This document shows positions 1 through 13,807 of a stretch of 64,000 nucleotides of DNA, one piece after another. The stretch lies in NCBI RefSeq assembly GCF_036785885.1, contig NC_092326.1:7903787-7967786 (forward strand), given 5' to 3'. How positions within the stretch are numbered: position 1 is the stretch's first letter; each line of letters starts with the position of its first letter. This stretch comes from Coffea arabica. Its lineage: Eukaryota > Streptophyta > Magnoliopsida > Gentianales > Rubiaceae. Below the pieces are notes generated by a model that saw only the letters and a program-made list of their open reading frames with translations, had not been told where the DNA came from and made no database searches. A program made the translations under genes and the position numbers.

Positions 1-1759
1 TTTCAAGCCTTCCATCCTTCCAAGTACAATAAGCATGTGAAGGAGCCATCTTTGCTATAGGAAGGGAAGAGTACTTGCTGGTACTTTCACCCGAAGAAGA
101 AGAAAAGAAGAGATGCTGGTTTCTTGTTTGTCTGAAATGTTTGAAATGAAATGGACTGGTTGTTTGAAGTGTTCGTCTGAAGTGTTTGAAATGAAATGGG
201 TCCCATTGGTTCTATTACAATGTAACGGGCAATGGAATGTCTTCTTGCTGGTTCTGTTGGTTTCTTGTATGCCTTTGTTCCATTGTCGCTCTCATTAAAA
301 AAAATCCAGCCAAGTGTCAAATAAGTACCAAGCCACTTGTCAAAAAAAGAGCTGCTACAGTGATCACCACTCTCTTTTTATTATACTTGAAGGAAGTCAA
401 ATCATCAGACATTGTCGAGCATAACCGCCTGGCACTTGTGAAACTTAAGAGGCACCAAATCCCCAGTCGCATATTATGGTCGCTACGCAATCGCACAATT
501 GCAGTCATTTAAAACACCCCACGTGAGGTATGTATTTTGATTTCTCTTCTCTATCCTCTACCCAAGTCCAAAACAACTCCTTCCATCATCTATAGCTAAT
601 TTAGGAGTTGAGAATAAAAAAGAAAAAAAAGAGAAATATTGAGTTATACGAAAAGGAAGAGAAGAAAATTTAATATTATTTAGGAGTTTATAAAAGATAG
701 GAGATGATTTTAAACACATAAGTCAATAAAATTTCATTAAATAGCTTTTCAAAAATAGAATGGACAATTTAAATTTTTTTTTGTAGGCTTTCCACAACTT
801 TCCTCGTTTCTTGCCCATATTGGACGGAAGATTCTTTTTAATTATAGCTGATCTTTACCTACTTCCAAATCATTCGACCTTTTTTTTTTCTATGTCACTA
901 AAACTCCCAAACGATGGAAACACCTACGTTTCTCTTCCTTTGTTTTCTTTTCTATTCAAATCTCATTTCCCAAACTAGTTAACTCACCAGTAGCCACCGC
1001 CACCATCACCACCAGACATGCAGCCAGTTCCTATTTCCCAGAAAAGTGTTTAACATCCATTTGTATGGAAGCCCAGGAATATTTAAGGTTAATATTCAAA
1101 CTTTTTCTGCACCCAAACTCCAATTTAATCAGTAAATTAAGCATTATACCTTGTGAGTGTCTTTTAACTTAGATTCTATGACTTTGTGACAAAATCGTAT
1201 CAGAAATGGTGAAGGTCTAAAGTCAACCCCTTAACTAAAACTTTATGGACCTAGTTTTGATTTCTGATGATGTTACTTCCATGAGTGGAGGGCGGCTGCA
1301 GCAGAATTATTGGGTTATGGTTTTTAAAACTTAAGATTTGTGTGTGTTAGTTGCTGGTTGTTGGTGGGATTTGCGGAGGGACCTGCCATGGCAGTTGGAT
1401 TGAGGTAGATGGGTGGATTGGTGAAGGCGAATTCAGAGGAAGGGAAGTATTTTTTTTTTTGTGAGAAAGGGAAGAAACGAAACGTAAGGCGCCGAGTTAG
1501 GTTGCCCCATGGTTCATTCCTTTATTCAGCAAAGAAGGAAGTTCACTGGCTTACCTGCTTTTTGCCTCTTTAAATGAGACATAAACTTTTTACCAGTAGG
1601 AAGGAAAAAGTGAAGGACTATCGATTAATTAAAACATAACAACATCATCTGCATTTACTAAAATAACGGGAAAAATATTATCTCCAATCTTGATTTTCCA
1701 ACATTGGACAGAAACCAACTCTCCCGCATTCCAGCCTCTAGTTGGGCAAGAGCATGCAG
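1..1759. other. Intergenic, no gene recognised
   Basis: Short open frames here (for example around 87-512) lack codon-like composition, family motifs or splice context and I do not accept them as genes. Two diverged direct copies of a roughly 25 bp motif (tctgaaatgtttgaaatg type) lie at about 129-155 and 177-203. A G-box core CACGTG lies near 520. The rest is AT-rich with homopolymer runs. Confidence 0.6.
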
Positions 1760-1769
1760 AGATTTAAGC

Positions 1770-2808
1770 TATGTTTTCAGACTCGGACCGGGTATCGACT
1801 CGGTCAGGGTCAGGGGTCAATGGGTTCGACCGGGTTCGACCGGGGGTTAAATCAGATGACGTCATAAATAAAAATTATTTAAAAATTAAAATATTATATT
1901 TAAAATATCTAAGATCATGTTAATATTAACAAAGGTATATTCATATATGTTTAATGTTTCAAATGTATTTAACAATAAAATACAAAGAAATTAGAATAAT
2001 CAAGGAGCAATTTATATTATTTAATGAATATTAACAAGTTTAGAATTAAAATTATGGACTTGATTAAAAAATAACACCAAACTTTAGGACAATATTTATA
2101 AAGTATGAAATATTTGAGGTATATTAATAGTTTTTAACAACTTAAGGATCAAAACATAATATTGAAAATGTTTTGATCCTATATCAGATGAAAGTGCTTT
2201 GAAGTTTGACCCTACGCCACACCTCTCATTTCTTCCTCTACTCCTGACGGTGTCATTTCATCTTCCTGCAACTCCTTTCTTCATCTTCCACGCCATTCTG
2301 CAACTCCTTTCTTCTTCTTCATCTTTTTTTTTTATTTCATTTTCATTCTTATTTTATTAGTTATTTGTTCTCAAACCCATGAAATATCATGCTTTTATCT
2401 GATTTCTGCAAACTGTTCTCTTCTCCACGCTCTTTTTTGCATTTTTTGGTCTCTTTTTTTCTTTTGAATACAAGATCTAAGATTATATCTTATTTTAAAA
2501 AAGGGGTAAAACATTGATTTTTCATGCTTGAATTGAACTCAAAGAGTGAAAATGGATTTGCGGAGGAGGGAGAACTCACAAGGATTTGGGGTTAAGAGGT
2601 CAGGAAGGGTAAAAAAGAATTTAAAAATGGAGAATAAGAAAAACCCGGTTCGTACGGGTTCTTCAGGTTTCCGGTCAAACCTGATCAAAACCGGGGTTTG
2701 ACCGAGTCTTGACCAATCCGAGTTTTTAAGATAGCTCGGACCGGACACTTGGCCGGTTCCCGGTTCAACCGGTCGGACCGGCCGGTCCGGTCCGAGTTTG
2801 AAAACACA
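1770..2808. mobile_element. Non-autonomous Mutator-like element with 10 bp TSD
   Basis: The element is 1039 bp and is bounded by the direct repeat agatttaagc (1760-1769 and 2809-2818), the target-site length expected of Mutator-like elements. Its terminal inverted repeats begin tatgttttcagactcggacc on the left and, read inward from the right, tgtgttttcaaactcggacc, so 18 of 20 bases match. Both ends continue into runs rich in CCGGT and GGACCGG that can fold on themselves. The interior is AT-rich and has no transposase-like frame. The superfamily call rests on TSD length and TIR form only. Confidence 0.8.
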
Positions 2809-2953
2809 AGATTTAAGCATCCATTGCCAAGCAAAAATAGTTTAGATGTCATTTGGCATCAAAAGCAACAACAAAGGATAGAGATAATGAGGGAAACTCT
2901 TCATTTCAACAAGTATCCTCACCTTGGTAGATTTCTACCAATATTTTCAACTA

Positions 2954-3311
2954 CTTTCTCCGTCCCACTTTAATAGTTCTGTTTTCCTTTTTCGTTTGTC
3001 CCAAATTGTAGTCCACATTCCAATTGAAGAATGTAATTGTCTTTTAATTTTTCTAAAATATCCTTATTTAATGTAAGTTGTTATTATTATAGACTACTTT
3101 ATTTAATATAAATTGTTAGCATTGAATATAACCTACCCCATTTAATGCATTTAGATTTTTCAAAATATATTAATATACGAAAAGCCAACTTTATTTAATG
3201 CAAGGGTATTTTAGGAAACTAGTAATCCAAATTTGTTTTTCTAACAAAGTTAACTACTTTTTCTTAAACTGTATGAAAAAAATACTAGGACTATCAAAAT
3301 TGGAGAGGGAG
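2954..3311. mobile_element. Stowaway-type MITE
   Basis: A 358 bp element flanked by TA dinucleotides (2952-2953 and 3312-3313). The left end reads ctttctccgtcccacttt and the right end, read inward, ctccctctccaattttga. This is the diverged form of the classic plant Stowaway terminus that starts CTCCCTCCGTCCCA, from the Tc1/mariner superfamily. It has no coding capacity, as usual for the family. Confidence 0.7.
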
Positions 3312-3313
3312 TA

Positions 3314-4486
3314 TATCCTAATAAAGACTACACCAGACCGTGATTCTCGTACAAGCGCCTTATCCTAGCAAACCAAAGTGGTAACACTTGAGACTACTAT
3401 TAGCGGCAACATGCCAGAAACTTCTGCTGCCCTGAATCCACTTTCAGCCATTGTGGTCCATCACTAATTTATCCTAATGGACATTATGCCCTGAATGAAT
3501 CAAGACACAGGCAACTCCCTATTCATTACTACTTCAATCGAGTTATGGCATTTCTACCCCACTCCAGCAATTATGACAGTCATACAGCCCTCTTAGTAGC
3601 AGCTTTTGGTGTCTCCTAGAAACGATCAAGGTTCTTACTACTGATTCTGTTTCATAACATCAACATGACAGGAATTTCACCAACTTCACTGCTAACTTGC
3701 AATCAGCTCTATCCGGCTCTGCTGAAAATGTATAGCAAATCTGCTCCTCCAACTTTTCTAGAGTTCTTGATAGCTTGCAGCCTCAACCATAAAAAATCAA
3801 TCAATTTAACCTCTTCTCAAACAGGACAAAAATGGCATCATCCAGCTACTCTGGTGGCTCTCATTTACTTCATGATCTTCACTCAATAAGACCAGATTTG
3901 ACACTGGACTTCACAATGGAAACCGTTTCCTACATAAGGACAAAAAAGCTTTATAGCTTCTCATTTTGCTAAAGATCCCAGGCAACAAAACCAAGGATGT
4001 CACTCATTTGCAGAGAAAGTGGTCCCACTATTATTACATGCAAATGCATCATCTTAATCTCCAGAATCCGCAAATATGAAAACAGTGGCTAAAAGGTCTA
4101 CTTCCTGCTCTTACAACGAAGGCTTCATTTTTACAGTCCCCATTCTTCATTTTCCTCGTCGCTCTACCACTCTCAAAATGAGTTCAAAATAGAAAGACCA
4201 ATTACTCTTAAAAGGTCAACTACTGATTAACTGATGAATGCATTTGTTTGCAACTCTGAATGGTTTCAACTAAAGATGTTCAAATACTTGAGAACAACTT
4301 GTTAGACAATAGGACGTTTTATTTTTTAGATCACACCATCCATGGTTTCATCAAACAAAAGGATCTTTATCCAGTGAAAATAATCTTTTTAACTAACCTC
4401 TTTATTCAAAGAATCGAAATTTTTAAATTTTCGCTACATATACATATTTGATTCCTTATAGGAAGGATTTTGGAAGGAGAGTCAAT
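3314..4486. other. Intergenic, no gene recognised
   Basis: About 1.2 kb of less AT-rich sequence between the Stowaway MITE and the hAT element. The short frames at 3665-3889 and 4260-4451 show no domain, no initiation or splice context that convinces me, and no repeat structure. A decayed gene or transposon relic is possible but I cannot support one. Confidence 0.5.
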
Positions 4487-4494
4487 GGGAAGAG

Positions 4495-5317
4495 TAGAGG
4501 TGGCAAATCAACCCACTTAACTAGATTTATCCATACCCGTTCATGAATAGATGGGTATGGGTATCTTAAATTTTTGTATATGGGTATAAATGGGTTACCC
4601 AATAATACCCATTTAATAAATGGGTATTATTGGGTAACCCATCAAACCCAATTAACCCATTTAAAATTCTCTTCCCCCCAAGTCTCTTCTTTTCCCCTAC
4701 CTTTTTTTTGTCAAGTTTTTCATTTTGTCATGATGTTAACATTATTATTATTATTATTATTTGTTGGTTTTATCTTATTATTTTATTTTTTCTTAGTTTG
4801 TTTATTTGCTCATTTTTTAGCATTACCAATTTATGATAAATTTTAGTCTATTTTCTTATCTTTATAAAATGAAAATTTAAATTTATATATGAAAAAAATG
4901 TTAGGGGTTCAAAATTTTTGGATTAAATTTTTATATTAATTTTTATAGTACTTAATTCAAATTTTTATATTCGTATTATTCAATTATTAAATAATAGGTA
5001 ATTTTGTGATATAGAGTATAAATGAAAAAAATTGGTAATTAAGTTTATTGAACATTATAAGTAAATATTTAAAACTAATGATGGGTACAAAGAGTGGTAT
5101 AAATTGATAACCTAGTTTACAAAAATGAATTTAAATAAGTTTGCAAAAAGTTAAAATAAATGAGTTATAAATGGGTAATTGGGTTACCCAATTCATTTTT
5201 TGACTTTTCCATTTATACCCATCTAATTAAATGGGTATAAATGAGTTGATTCACGTATACCCATTACCCATTTTACCCAACCCAAACCCGTCTAAGTCAC
5301 CCATTTTGACACCTCTA
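4495..5317. mobile_element. Non-autonomous hAT element with perfect 8 bp TSD
   Basis: An 823 bp element flanked by the exact 8 bp duplication gggaagag (4487-4494 and 5318-5325), diagnostic of the hAT superfamily. Terminal inverted repeats are tagaggtggcaaat on the left and tagaggtgtcaaaa read inward from the right. Subterminal regions carry many copies of the short motif ATGGGTA/TACCCAT in both orientations, typical of transposase-binding subterminal repeats in plant hAT elements. The AT-rich interior encodes no transposase. Confidence 0.88.
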
Positions 5318-5325
5318 GGGAAGAG

Positions 5326-7789
5326 CGGCTAGAGGTGTCAACAGTTGGGGTTTTGCTAACAATGGACTGGCTCGGCTCCAAGTGGCAGCAGTAGTGGTAA
5401 TTTTAAGAGCTCACTAGACGATTGGAGTGTTTGTAGCAGTGACATGGTGAGAGGTGGAACCAGAAGATTGAAAAAAAAGTTTTAGAAATTTTATTTTGAC
5501 CTATCAAATTACGAATGAGCTCATAATTTGACCGAAAAGGCTAAAGTGTAATTAAATATTAAACTTTTAAGCAAAAACTATGTTGTGTTGACAAATCTAT
5601 CCTCCATTTTCTTGATTTGTTGGACTTGATGATAGAAACGAAGGGAATGATGAAAAATATGCACCTAACAAATCTGATGGATAAGTATAGTCTTTTAATA
5701 AAGGGCCAAAAAAATATAAAAATAAAAATTTAATGGCCAATTGGGCAATTTGCTCATTGATAAACTATTGAATTATCCAACAAAAACAATACTATAGCTA
5801 TAAGGGTATATTGAATCAACTGAACACTAGACAAGTAGGACAACGAACCCTTATACTATAGGTACAAGGGCATAATATATGTATCACATCCAATATTAAA
5901 TCAACTCAACACTAGACAAGTGGGACTTAGAACCCCAGGATGACTTCCATAATTTAAAGATGAGACGTTCCGTATCATTTAATCCATTAACTAAATGAAT
6001 CCTTTTATTAGGGGATGCGGGGCATGGCATTTTCATCCCCTTAAAACCTTTGTACGGGAGGACACGAGATTTGTCAACAATTCTAACGCCCAATGCACAA
6101 TGGTGGAAGAATTACTTTTGAGCATAAATTACACGCCCAAAATTATTAAATCTAATTACTAGTAAGTAGTAACTCACGTTGACAGTTATTTGTGGGAGAC
6201 ACATTAAATTTGCATGGGCGGATCTTGGAATTTCGACTTGGGGAGCAGCTCCAAGATTTTTAAACTTTTTTCCATCAGAAAATAGATGACTAGGTCCATC
6301 AAAAATATGAATTGCTCCTCCCTCTCGCTCCCAAATGTTTCTTCAAGTTCCAAGCAAAGAATTCCAATGTCTATACACATCATGTTTTCCGCCTTCAAAG
6401 CTCAATTTTTGGATTAGCTGCAGTGAACTTGTGTTAAACATTTGTTTTTTTCTTGTTAAACATTTTTTTTTTTTGCCTTTCTTATAAAAGAAAACAAAAG
6501 AAGTATACCAAGCTATACAAGGTCGTTTTGTGGGTGATTGAGTAGATTTCTTCACTATTTAATTACGAGTAAATCTTACATGCACTGATAATGTATACAC
6601 TATCACCATTAGATGTATTACACATGTCCAAAATTTGAATTTCAAGTTCAAACTTACATTAGTTGTCATTCATCTAATATAATAGATTAATCCTTTAATT
6701 ATACTATTGGATGGTTAAAGTACTAAATTTGCTTGTAACTAATAACTAGACATTTCCCACTTTGACTTTTGTTGGGATCATTACAAAAGACGGAATTCAA
6801 TGACGGAGTTCAAAGTAGTATATAAAGGGAAAAATAATTTCATCGCTAAAAATTAATGCAAATCTTTTGCTCGACAAACTAATTCATATTTCTAACTAGA
6901 ATTTCTCAAATTTTTCTGCATTTATTACCACACCTTATTTATTTATTACTTGGTAATATCTGGCTAAGAATTGGCTAGAATTTGCTTCCAGCGCTAAAAA
7001 TTGTTACCGTGGTTAAATTTATTTATGTTAGGAGAAATATATTAGACTGTAAATTTGATTCATTCTTGTTCATCTGGAGATATAGGTAGTGCTACAGAGT
7101 AAAAAAACCACTCAATGAGAGGTTGCGGTTACAATTGTACAAGTCTAACCACAATCGACCCTATATTTCCCAATTGATGTCAGAATTTTCTACACACAAA
7201 ATATGATTTTGTTATTAAACTACCCTATAGCCTCTTTTGCGCCAAAAAAAAAACCCAAATTAGAATTTATCCACCAAATTAAAATGATGTTAATCAAGCC
7301 CAAAAATTTTGGGTTTAGAAAACAACCCTATAGCCTTTTTTTTCTAAGTTTTTAAGGTTCAACAAATATTTTTCATTTTTTTGTTATTCTTTCCCACAAA
7401 TTTAGGGTACAATCTTGTTTCATATGTCAAAAAGAAACTTAAATTTAAATAAAGGAAAGATTATCTTTTCTTTGTCCTTTTTTTTTGGGTTCAAATTTCA
7501 ATAAACATTTGGGCGAGCTCAAGGTTTAACCAATCTGCAATTAACAATAATCCTTAAATGGAGCTACAACCCATGTATTAATTAGGTCCCACTAACTCAA
7601 CCCACGGCTGAAAAAAGCCCGGCATCTAAGGTGACGTTTGGTTCGTGTTTGGAATCGAATTCGAATTAAATTTGGAATTGAATCAGTCATTCCAATACAT
7701 CTGTTTGGTTCAATACTAGGAATGTATATCATTACTATAATTGATGTTTGGTTCGTTGGTTCTTTCAAAATGGAATATAAGAAATTTTT
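5326..7789. other. Intergenic, no gene recognised
   Basis: Immediately after the hAT duplication, at 5331-5342, a second copy of the hAT tip sequence tagaggtgtcaa appears. It may be the remnant of an older element. Frames at 5896-6093 and 6204-6555 (minus) are short and without recognisable motifs. The remainder is AT-rich with T runs. From about 7630 the sequence becomes a low-complexity repeat (acgtttggttcg) leading into the AT tract. Confidence 0.5.
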
Positions 7790-8310
7790 ACTAATTAAAT
7801 GTATTAGAATAAATATATTAGTAAATTTAGTATAACTAATTAATAATTTCTATTAGTAAACATGTATAATTGATAATATCAATTATATTACATATAGTAA
7901 TATACATTATATAATATATATAAATAATAATATTATTATTATAAGTTTGTAACTAATTAAATTAAATATTATATATATAATTAAATATAATTATACAACT
8001 ATTATAATATAAATATATAATTATAATTATATAATAATTCTATGCACATATAATATACATTTATAAATAATATAACTACATTATTATATAATATTCATAA
8101 ATTTATAATATATATATTATATAAATATAATTATATTTAATTAAATAATTATAATATATATTCATATAATATATTATATATGTGTATATAATAATTATAA
8201 TTATAATAATTATAAATATATTATATAATTATACTAACATTATAATAAAATATATAATTATAATATATATATTTGATATATGATTTTATATATGTGTAAA
8301 ATTATATATT
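7790..8310. repeat. Low-complexity AT tract
   Basis: About 520 bp made almost entirely of A and T, composed of ATAT, TAATTATA and ATTATAATA blocks with multiple overlapping palindromes. It contains no gene. Such tracts can act as matrix-attachment or DNA-unwinding regions or simply be a decayed transposon interior; the sequence alone does not decide. Confidence 0.85.
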
Positions 8311-8520
8311 AATTTTTTTAATGGGTGACGGGACGGGCCTCATTTCTAAACGGGAATTAGACTTGAGTTTTGTCCCAAACCCTCCAGGTTACTAGGAAAT
8401 TGGAAAATTGGAAAACTTCGAATTTTTAGAAATAATTTCAAATTTCCAATTTCTATAGTAGTAATCTAAATAATAATTATGGAGTTTATATCAATTCTCC
8501 GTTCCAAAACCCTCCGTTAT

Positions 8521-8690
8521 GAGTGTGTTTGGACAGCCAATTATTTGGCCAAATATATTTGCTGACATCACCATTACAATTTCCAATACACCTTTTTATC
8601 TTCCCAATTACCTTTTTATCTCACATACATCACATCACAAAAAATGGTACAGTAAAAATATTTCAAATAACTTACAATCCAAACACACTC
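8521..8690. mobile_element. MITE with 13 bp perfect TIR
   Basis: Perfect terminal inverted repeats gagtgtgtttgga (8521-8533) and tccaaacacactc (8678-8690) enclose 170 bp. The interior shares a long stretch around cctttttatctcacatac with a second copy at 22626-22805, which establishes a family. I could not find a clear target-site duplication; flanks read ttat and atta. The terminus resembles plant hAT-type MITEs, but that assignment is tentative. Confidence 0.75.
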
Positions 8691-10140
8691 ATTATGTTTA
8701 CCTCTTGTTAGGTTTTGCCAAATTACTATCTTGACCCTTAGATTTGACCATATTACCGAAAGACCTCCAAATACAAAAAATTCATAACGTTTACACCCTT
8801 GTCGTCAATCAATTAGCGTTGACCACTGACATTCAAACGAAATTAGTATAAAAGTTATGTTGAGGTCCTAAAATACCCTTCAAGCCTAAATTGTATTCCT
8901 TGTTCTACCAACATCCAAAATTCTAGCCTTATCAAAATAGGCGACGGTTGGTCTTTGGCAAATGATTAGAGCCACCACTCTCGCAACCTCAGTCTTTAAT
9001 TATTTAAATCCTCTTTCAAAGGAAAAAAAATCTTTGTACTCAATTTATTGTGTACAAGTTTTATTATCATGAAATCTACCAAAAACTAACCATGAAATTC
9101 ATACAGATTAAACCCAATATTACCTCTTCCACCGCCAAATTCATGCCAAACTCCGGAAACTTATGTCCACATATAAATTCCATAGTTTTGATTGAAATAA
9201 ATAAGATAAAGTTTTGAACAGATTATCAAGTACATATAGGTAAATCAAGCTAGAATTATTATTCAGGCGACGCCAAATGAATCAACAAGGACCCAACTCT
9301 CAGATTTGAAGCAAACTTGGTTCAATTTTATATTGCATTGATTTATGCATATATGTGTGTTGAAGTGGTATTACACGGTTCTCCCTTTTTGTATAATAGA
9401 TTCAACTCCAAGAGGATGATGCATGTTGAAATTGATTCAAATGATAGACATAAAATTTTCCTACATATTTTTCAATGCCAATGCTGGCATCCGTATTTGC
9501 CATGTGAGGCCATTGAGTAATGGTCCTGATCAAACTCTTTAAAATATCTCCTAATTTCAATGGCGAATGTATCTTTCTACTCAATATTCAAATCTTCTTT
9601 TCTTTTTATTTTTTTGACTAGTAGCACACAAATTTATTCCCTTGATTAGGTTAAGAAAACGTCGAAAAATTTTGCATGCTTATATACTTTAGGATACTTA
9701 ACCAAATAGAATTTGAAAATTTTCAAACCCTTGATTATTGATGTTCTTTTGTTGTTGGCTTTTTTTTTTAATTCTTTTTTTCTTGGTTTGTGTAAACCCA
9801 TTTTTTGTCCTCTTTCCCTTGTTTTGGTTCCGTATTTAAAGTTTGATCTTAATATATTTTTCTTTTTTCCTTATAATCTGGTTGTTAGTTTTTTCCACTG
9901 TTCTACGACCTTTGTTTGAATTTCTTGTTTCATTTTCACATAAGAATGGCTCTTTCTAGATTCTTTGATTGTATTGCAATTCTTTTAGCACTAGGGTACT
10001 TTGTGTCATTTTGATTTGTTTGTTAACTAACATTTGGACGGTGCAACTGATAGGGGGACAAAAGTTACATGGTCAAACATCAGGATCAATTTGTAATTTG
10101 GCCTAACTTTGAGGGAGGTAAATGTAATTAACCCGATTTT
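8691..10140. other. Intergenic region upstream of RPL18A
   Basis: No gene recognised. Frames at 9317-9520 (plus) and 9713-9919 (plus) are low-complexity and not supported. The last few hundred bases, with pyrimidine-rich blocks, are likely distal promoter of the ribosomal protein gene at 10292. Confidence 0.5.
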
Positions 10141-10150
10141 TAACGGCGCG

Positions 10151-10197
10151 TAGGGTTTTCTGAGTAATCAGCCTCCGCATCTCCTATATAACCCTAA
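10151..10197 (+). promoter_or_regulatory. RPL18A core promoter with telo-box
   Basis: A TATA sequence (tatataac) lies at 10185-10192, about 100 bp before the start codon. The telo-box core aaccctaa overlaps it at 10190-10197, and an inverted telo-box-like agggtttt lies near 10153-10159. A CT-rich stretch (10205-10218) follows, as in many plant ribosomal-protein leaders. Telo-boxes are established promoter elements of plant ribosomal-protein and translation genes. Two more telo-box cores occur inside intron 1 (10334-10342 and, inverted, 10402-10410). Confidence 0.75.
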
Positions 10198-10291
10198 CAA
10201 AACCCTTCTCTCTCTTTTTCAAACGCCTCTCGCCGTCACGCACCCCGGTACACACAATACACAGTGCACAGAGAGAGAGGAGAGCGCTGAA

Positions 10292-12528
<2,237 letters not shown>

Positions 12529-13381
12529 CATGTTTGGTCTTATTGGATATGAGTAAGCCTGTGACTGATTTCTGCAATTTTGTTGCTGTAGTTCTAAGTA
12601 CTTTTATTTGCTGGACTAGGTCGCTGCAATGAGTGAGAAAGATCTTTATATTGCTGTGGATGGTTAATTATTTTGGTTTCAAAGGATATCAAACGCTATC
12701 ATTCCTTTTATGTGTCTTGCGAATGAGTGCTCTCATATCTAGCTTTTAGAATAGTTGGCCTCTATTTTATCTGGAGTCAGTCTCTGGGTAAGTGTTTGTT
12801 ACTAGTAGCTGGTTGGTTCCGACAGAAAAGCATTTGTCTGGGGGTTTAAGCTCTCTAGACAGAGTGAGTCCAGTTGCTGATTTTGAAAATATGGTCTAAA
12901 TAGATAATTTGACACAATTGCGGGCTGAGCAACAAAGGATCTGTTTGAGTAGCCTGATGCTTATTATGAGCTTATATTTCAGAGATGGAAACTTTAAGCC
13001 GTGCGCATTCAAAATTTGGATTTACGTACGAAAATAAATGGCCTTTGCAGCTTTCTCCAATTTAGCAAAATCTATGGATATCTATAATACACAAAATAGA
13101 TCATCAGCTAGATTCATGTGTTGAATGCGAAATTGAACACCATTGCAACTTGGATTAAGGTTGATACGGTGATTCGTGCACACTAGATCACTACTAGCCT
13201 TTGCTGGAATATTCAGTATTTATCAGTTTTACTCTAGTTATTTTCCAACTGATCACTTTCCAATGCGATTATTATCAACTAATCCCTTTCCGCAGCGATT
13301 CTTCATCACAAAAACGCCTCACGCGCTGAGGCTAGCAACTAGGATAATTAATCTGTGATTATTTTGCAGAAAGATTAACTG
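12529..13381. other. RPL18A 3-prime region and intergenic DNA
   Basis: The first 150-250 bp are presumably the 3-prime UTR (T-rich, with a plausible end near 12700). After that I see no gene. The short frame at 13176-13358 has no supporting features. Confidence 0.5.
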
Positions 13382-13807
13382 CACTTTACACCCTCCAATT
13401 TTGCAGTAATTTCCACTTTGCGCATCTAATTCCTTATTTAGAAGTTTTGTGCCTTAATCCTGTCGAAATACTCCTAATCACCCTCAATGGCTTTTTTTAC
13501 CTTAGGTTCCCCAATGAGTTTTACTGTTAATGAAAGTGAAAAAAGATTATGCCTTCACTCTTTTTTTTTTCTTTTAGATTTTCAAAGATTAATGAGTTTT
13601 TTCAACACTGAATAGACAAGATATATTTGTATACTTTCATTAATTGCACATAATATTACTACTTGAATGTGAATTGGCAAATTTTGTATGTAAGGTGTTC
13701 TAGACATGTAATGTGACTGCAATTGGTAATTTTGAGTTGCAATGTGTTTAAAATAAAAGTTGATGGTACAAAATGAGATTTACTGGAAAATTTTGAGGTG
13801 CAAAGTG
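13382..13807. mobile_element. Probable MITE with long imperfect TIR
   Basis: The left end, cactttacaccctccaattt, and the right end read inward, cactttgcacctcaaaattt, are imperfect inverted repeats that continue for about 40 bp (both then read roughly cagtaatttc). The pair encloses about 426 bp of AT-rich non-coding DNA. I found no convincing target-site duplication, so the superfamily is open; the form resembles Mutator-type MITEs. Confidence 0.5.

Noticed and set aside
87..512. Overlapping 60-90 residue frames on both strands
   Set aside because: No domain, no codon bias, mutual overlap in several frames and low-complexity ends.
2645..2805. CCGGT-rich repeats as a CRISPR-like array or tRNA gene
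   Set aside because: Units are irregular and without spacers; no cloverleaf can be built. They are transposon termini.
6570..6720. Possible small inverted-repeat element (atgtatacactatcac motif)
   Set aside because: I could not find a matching opposite end or a target-site duplication.
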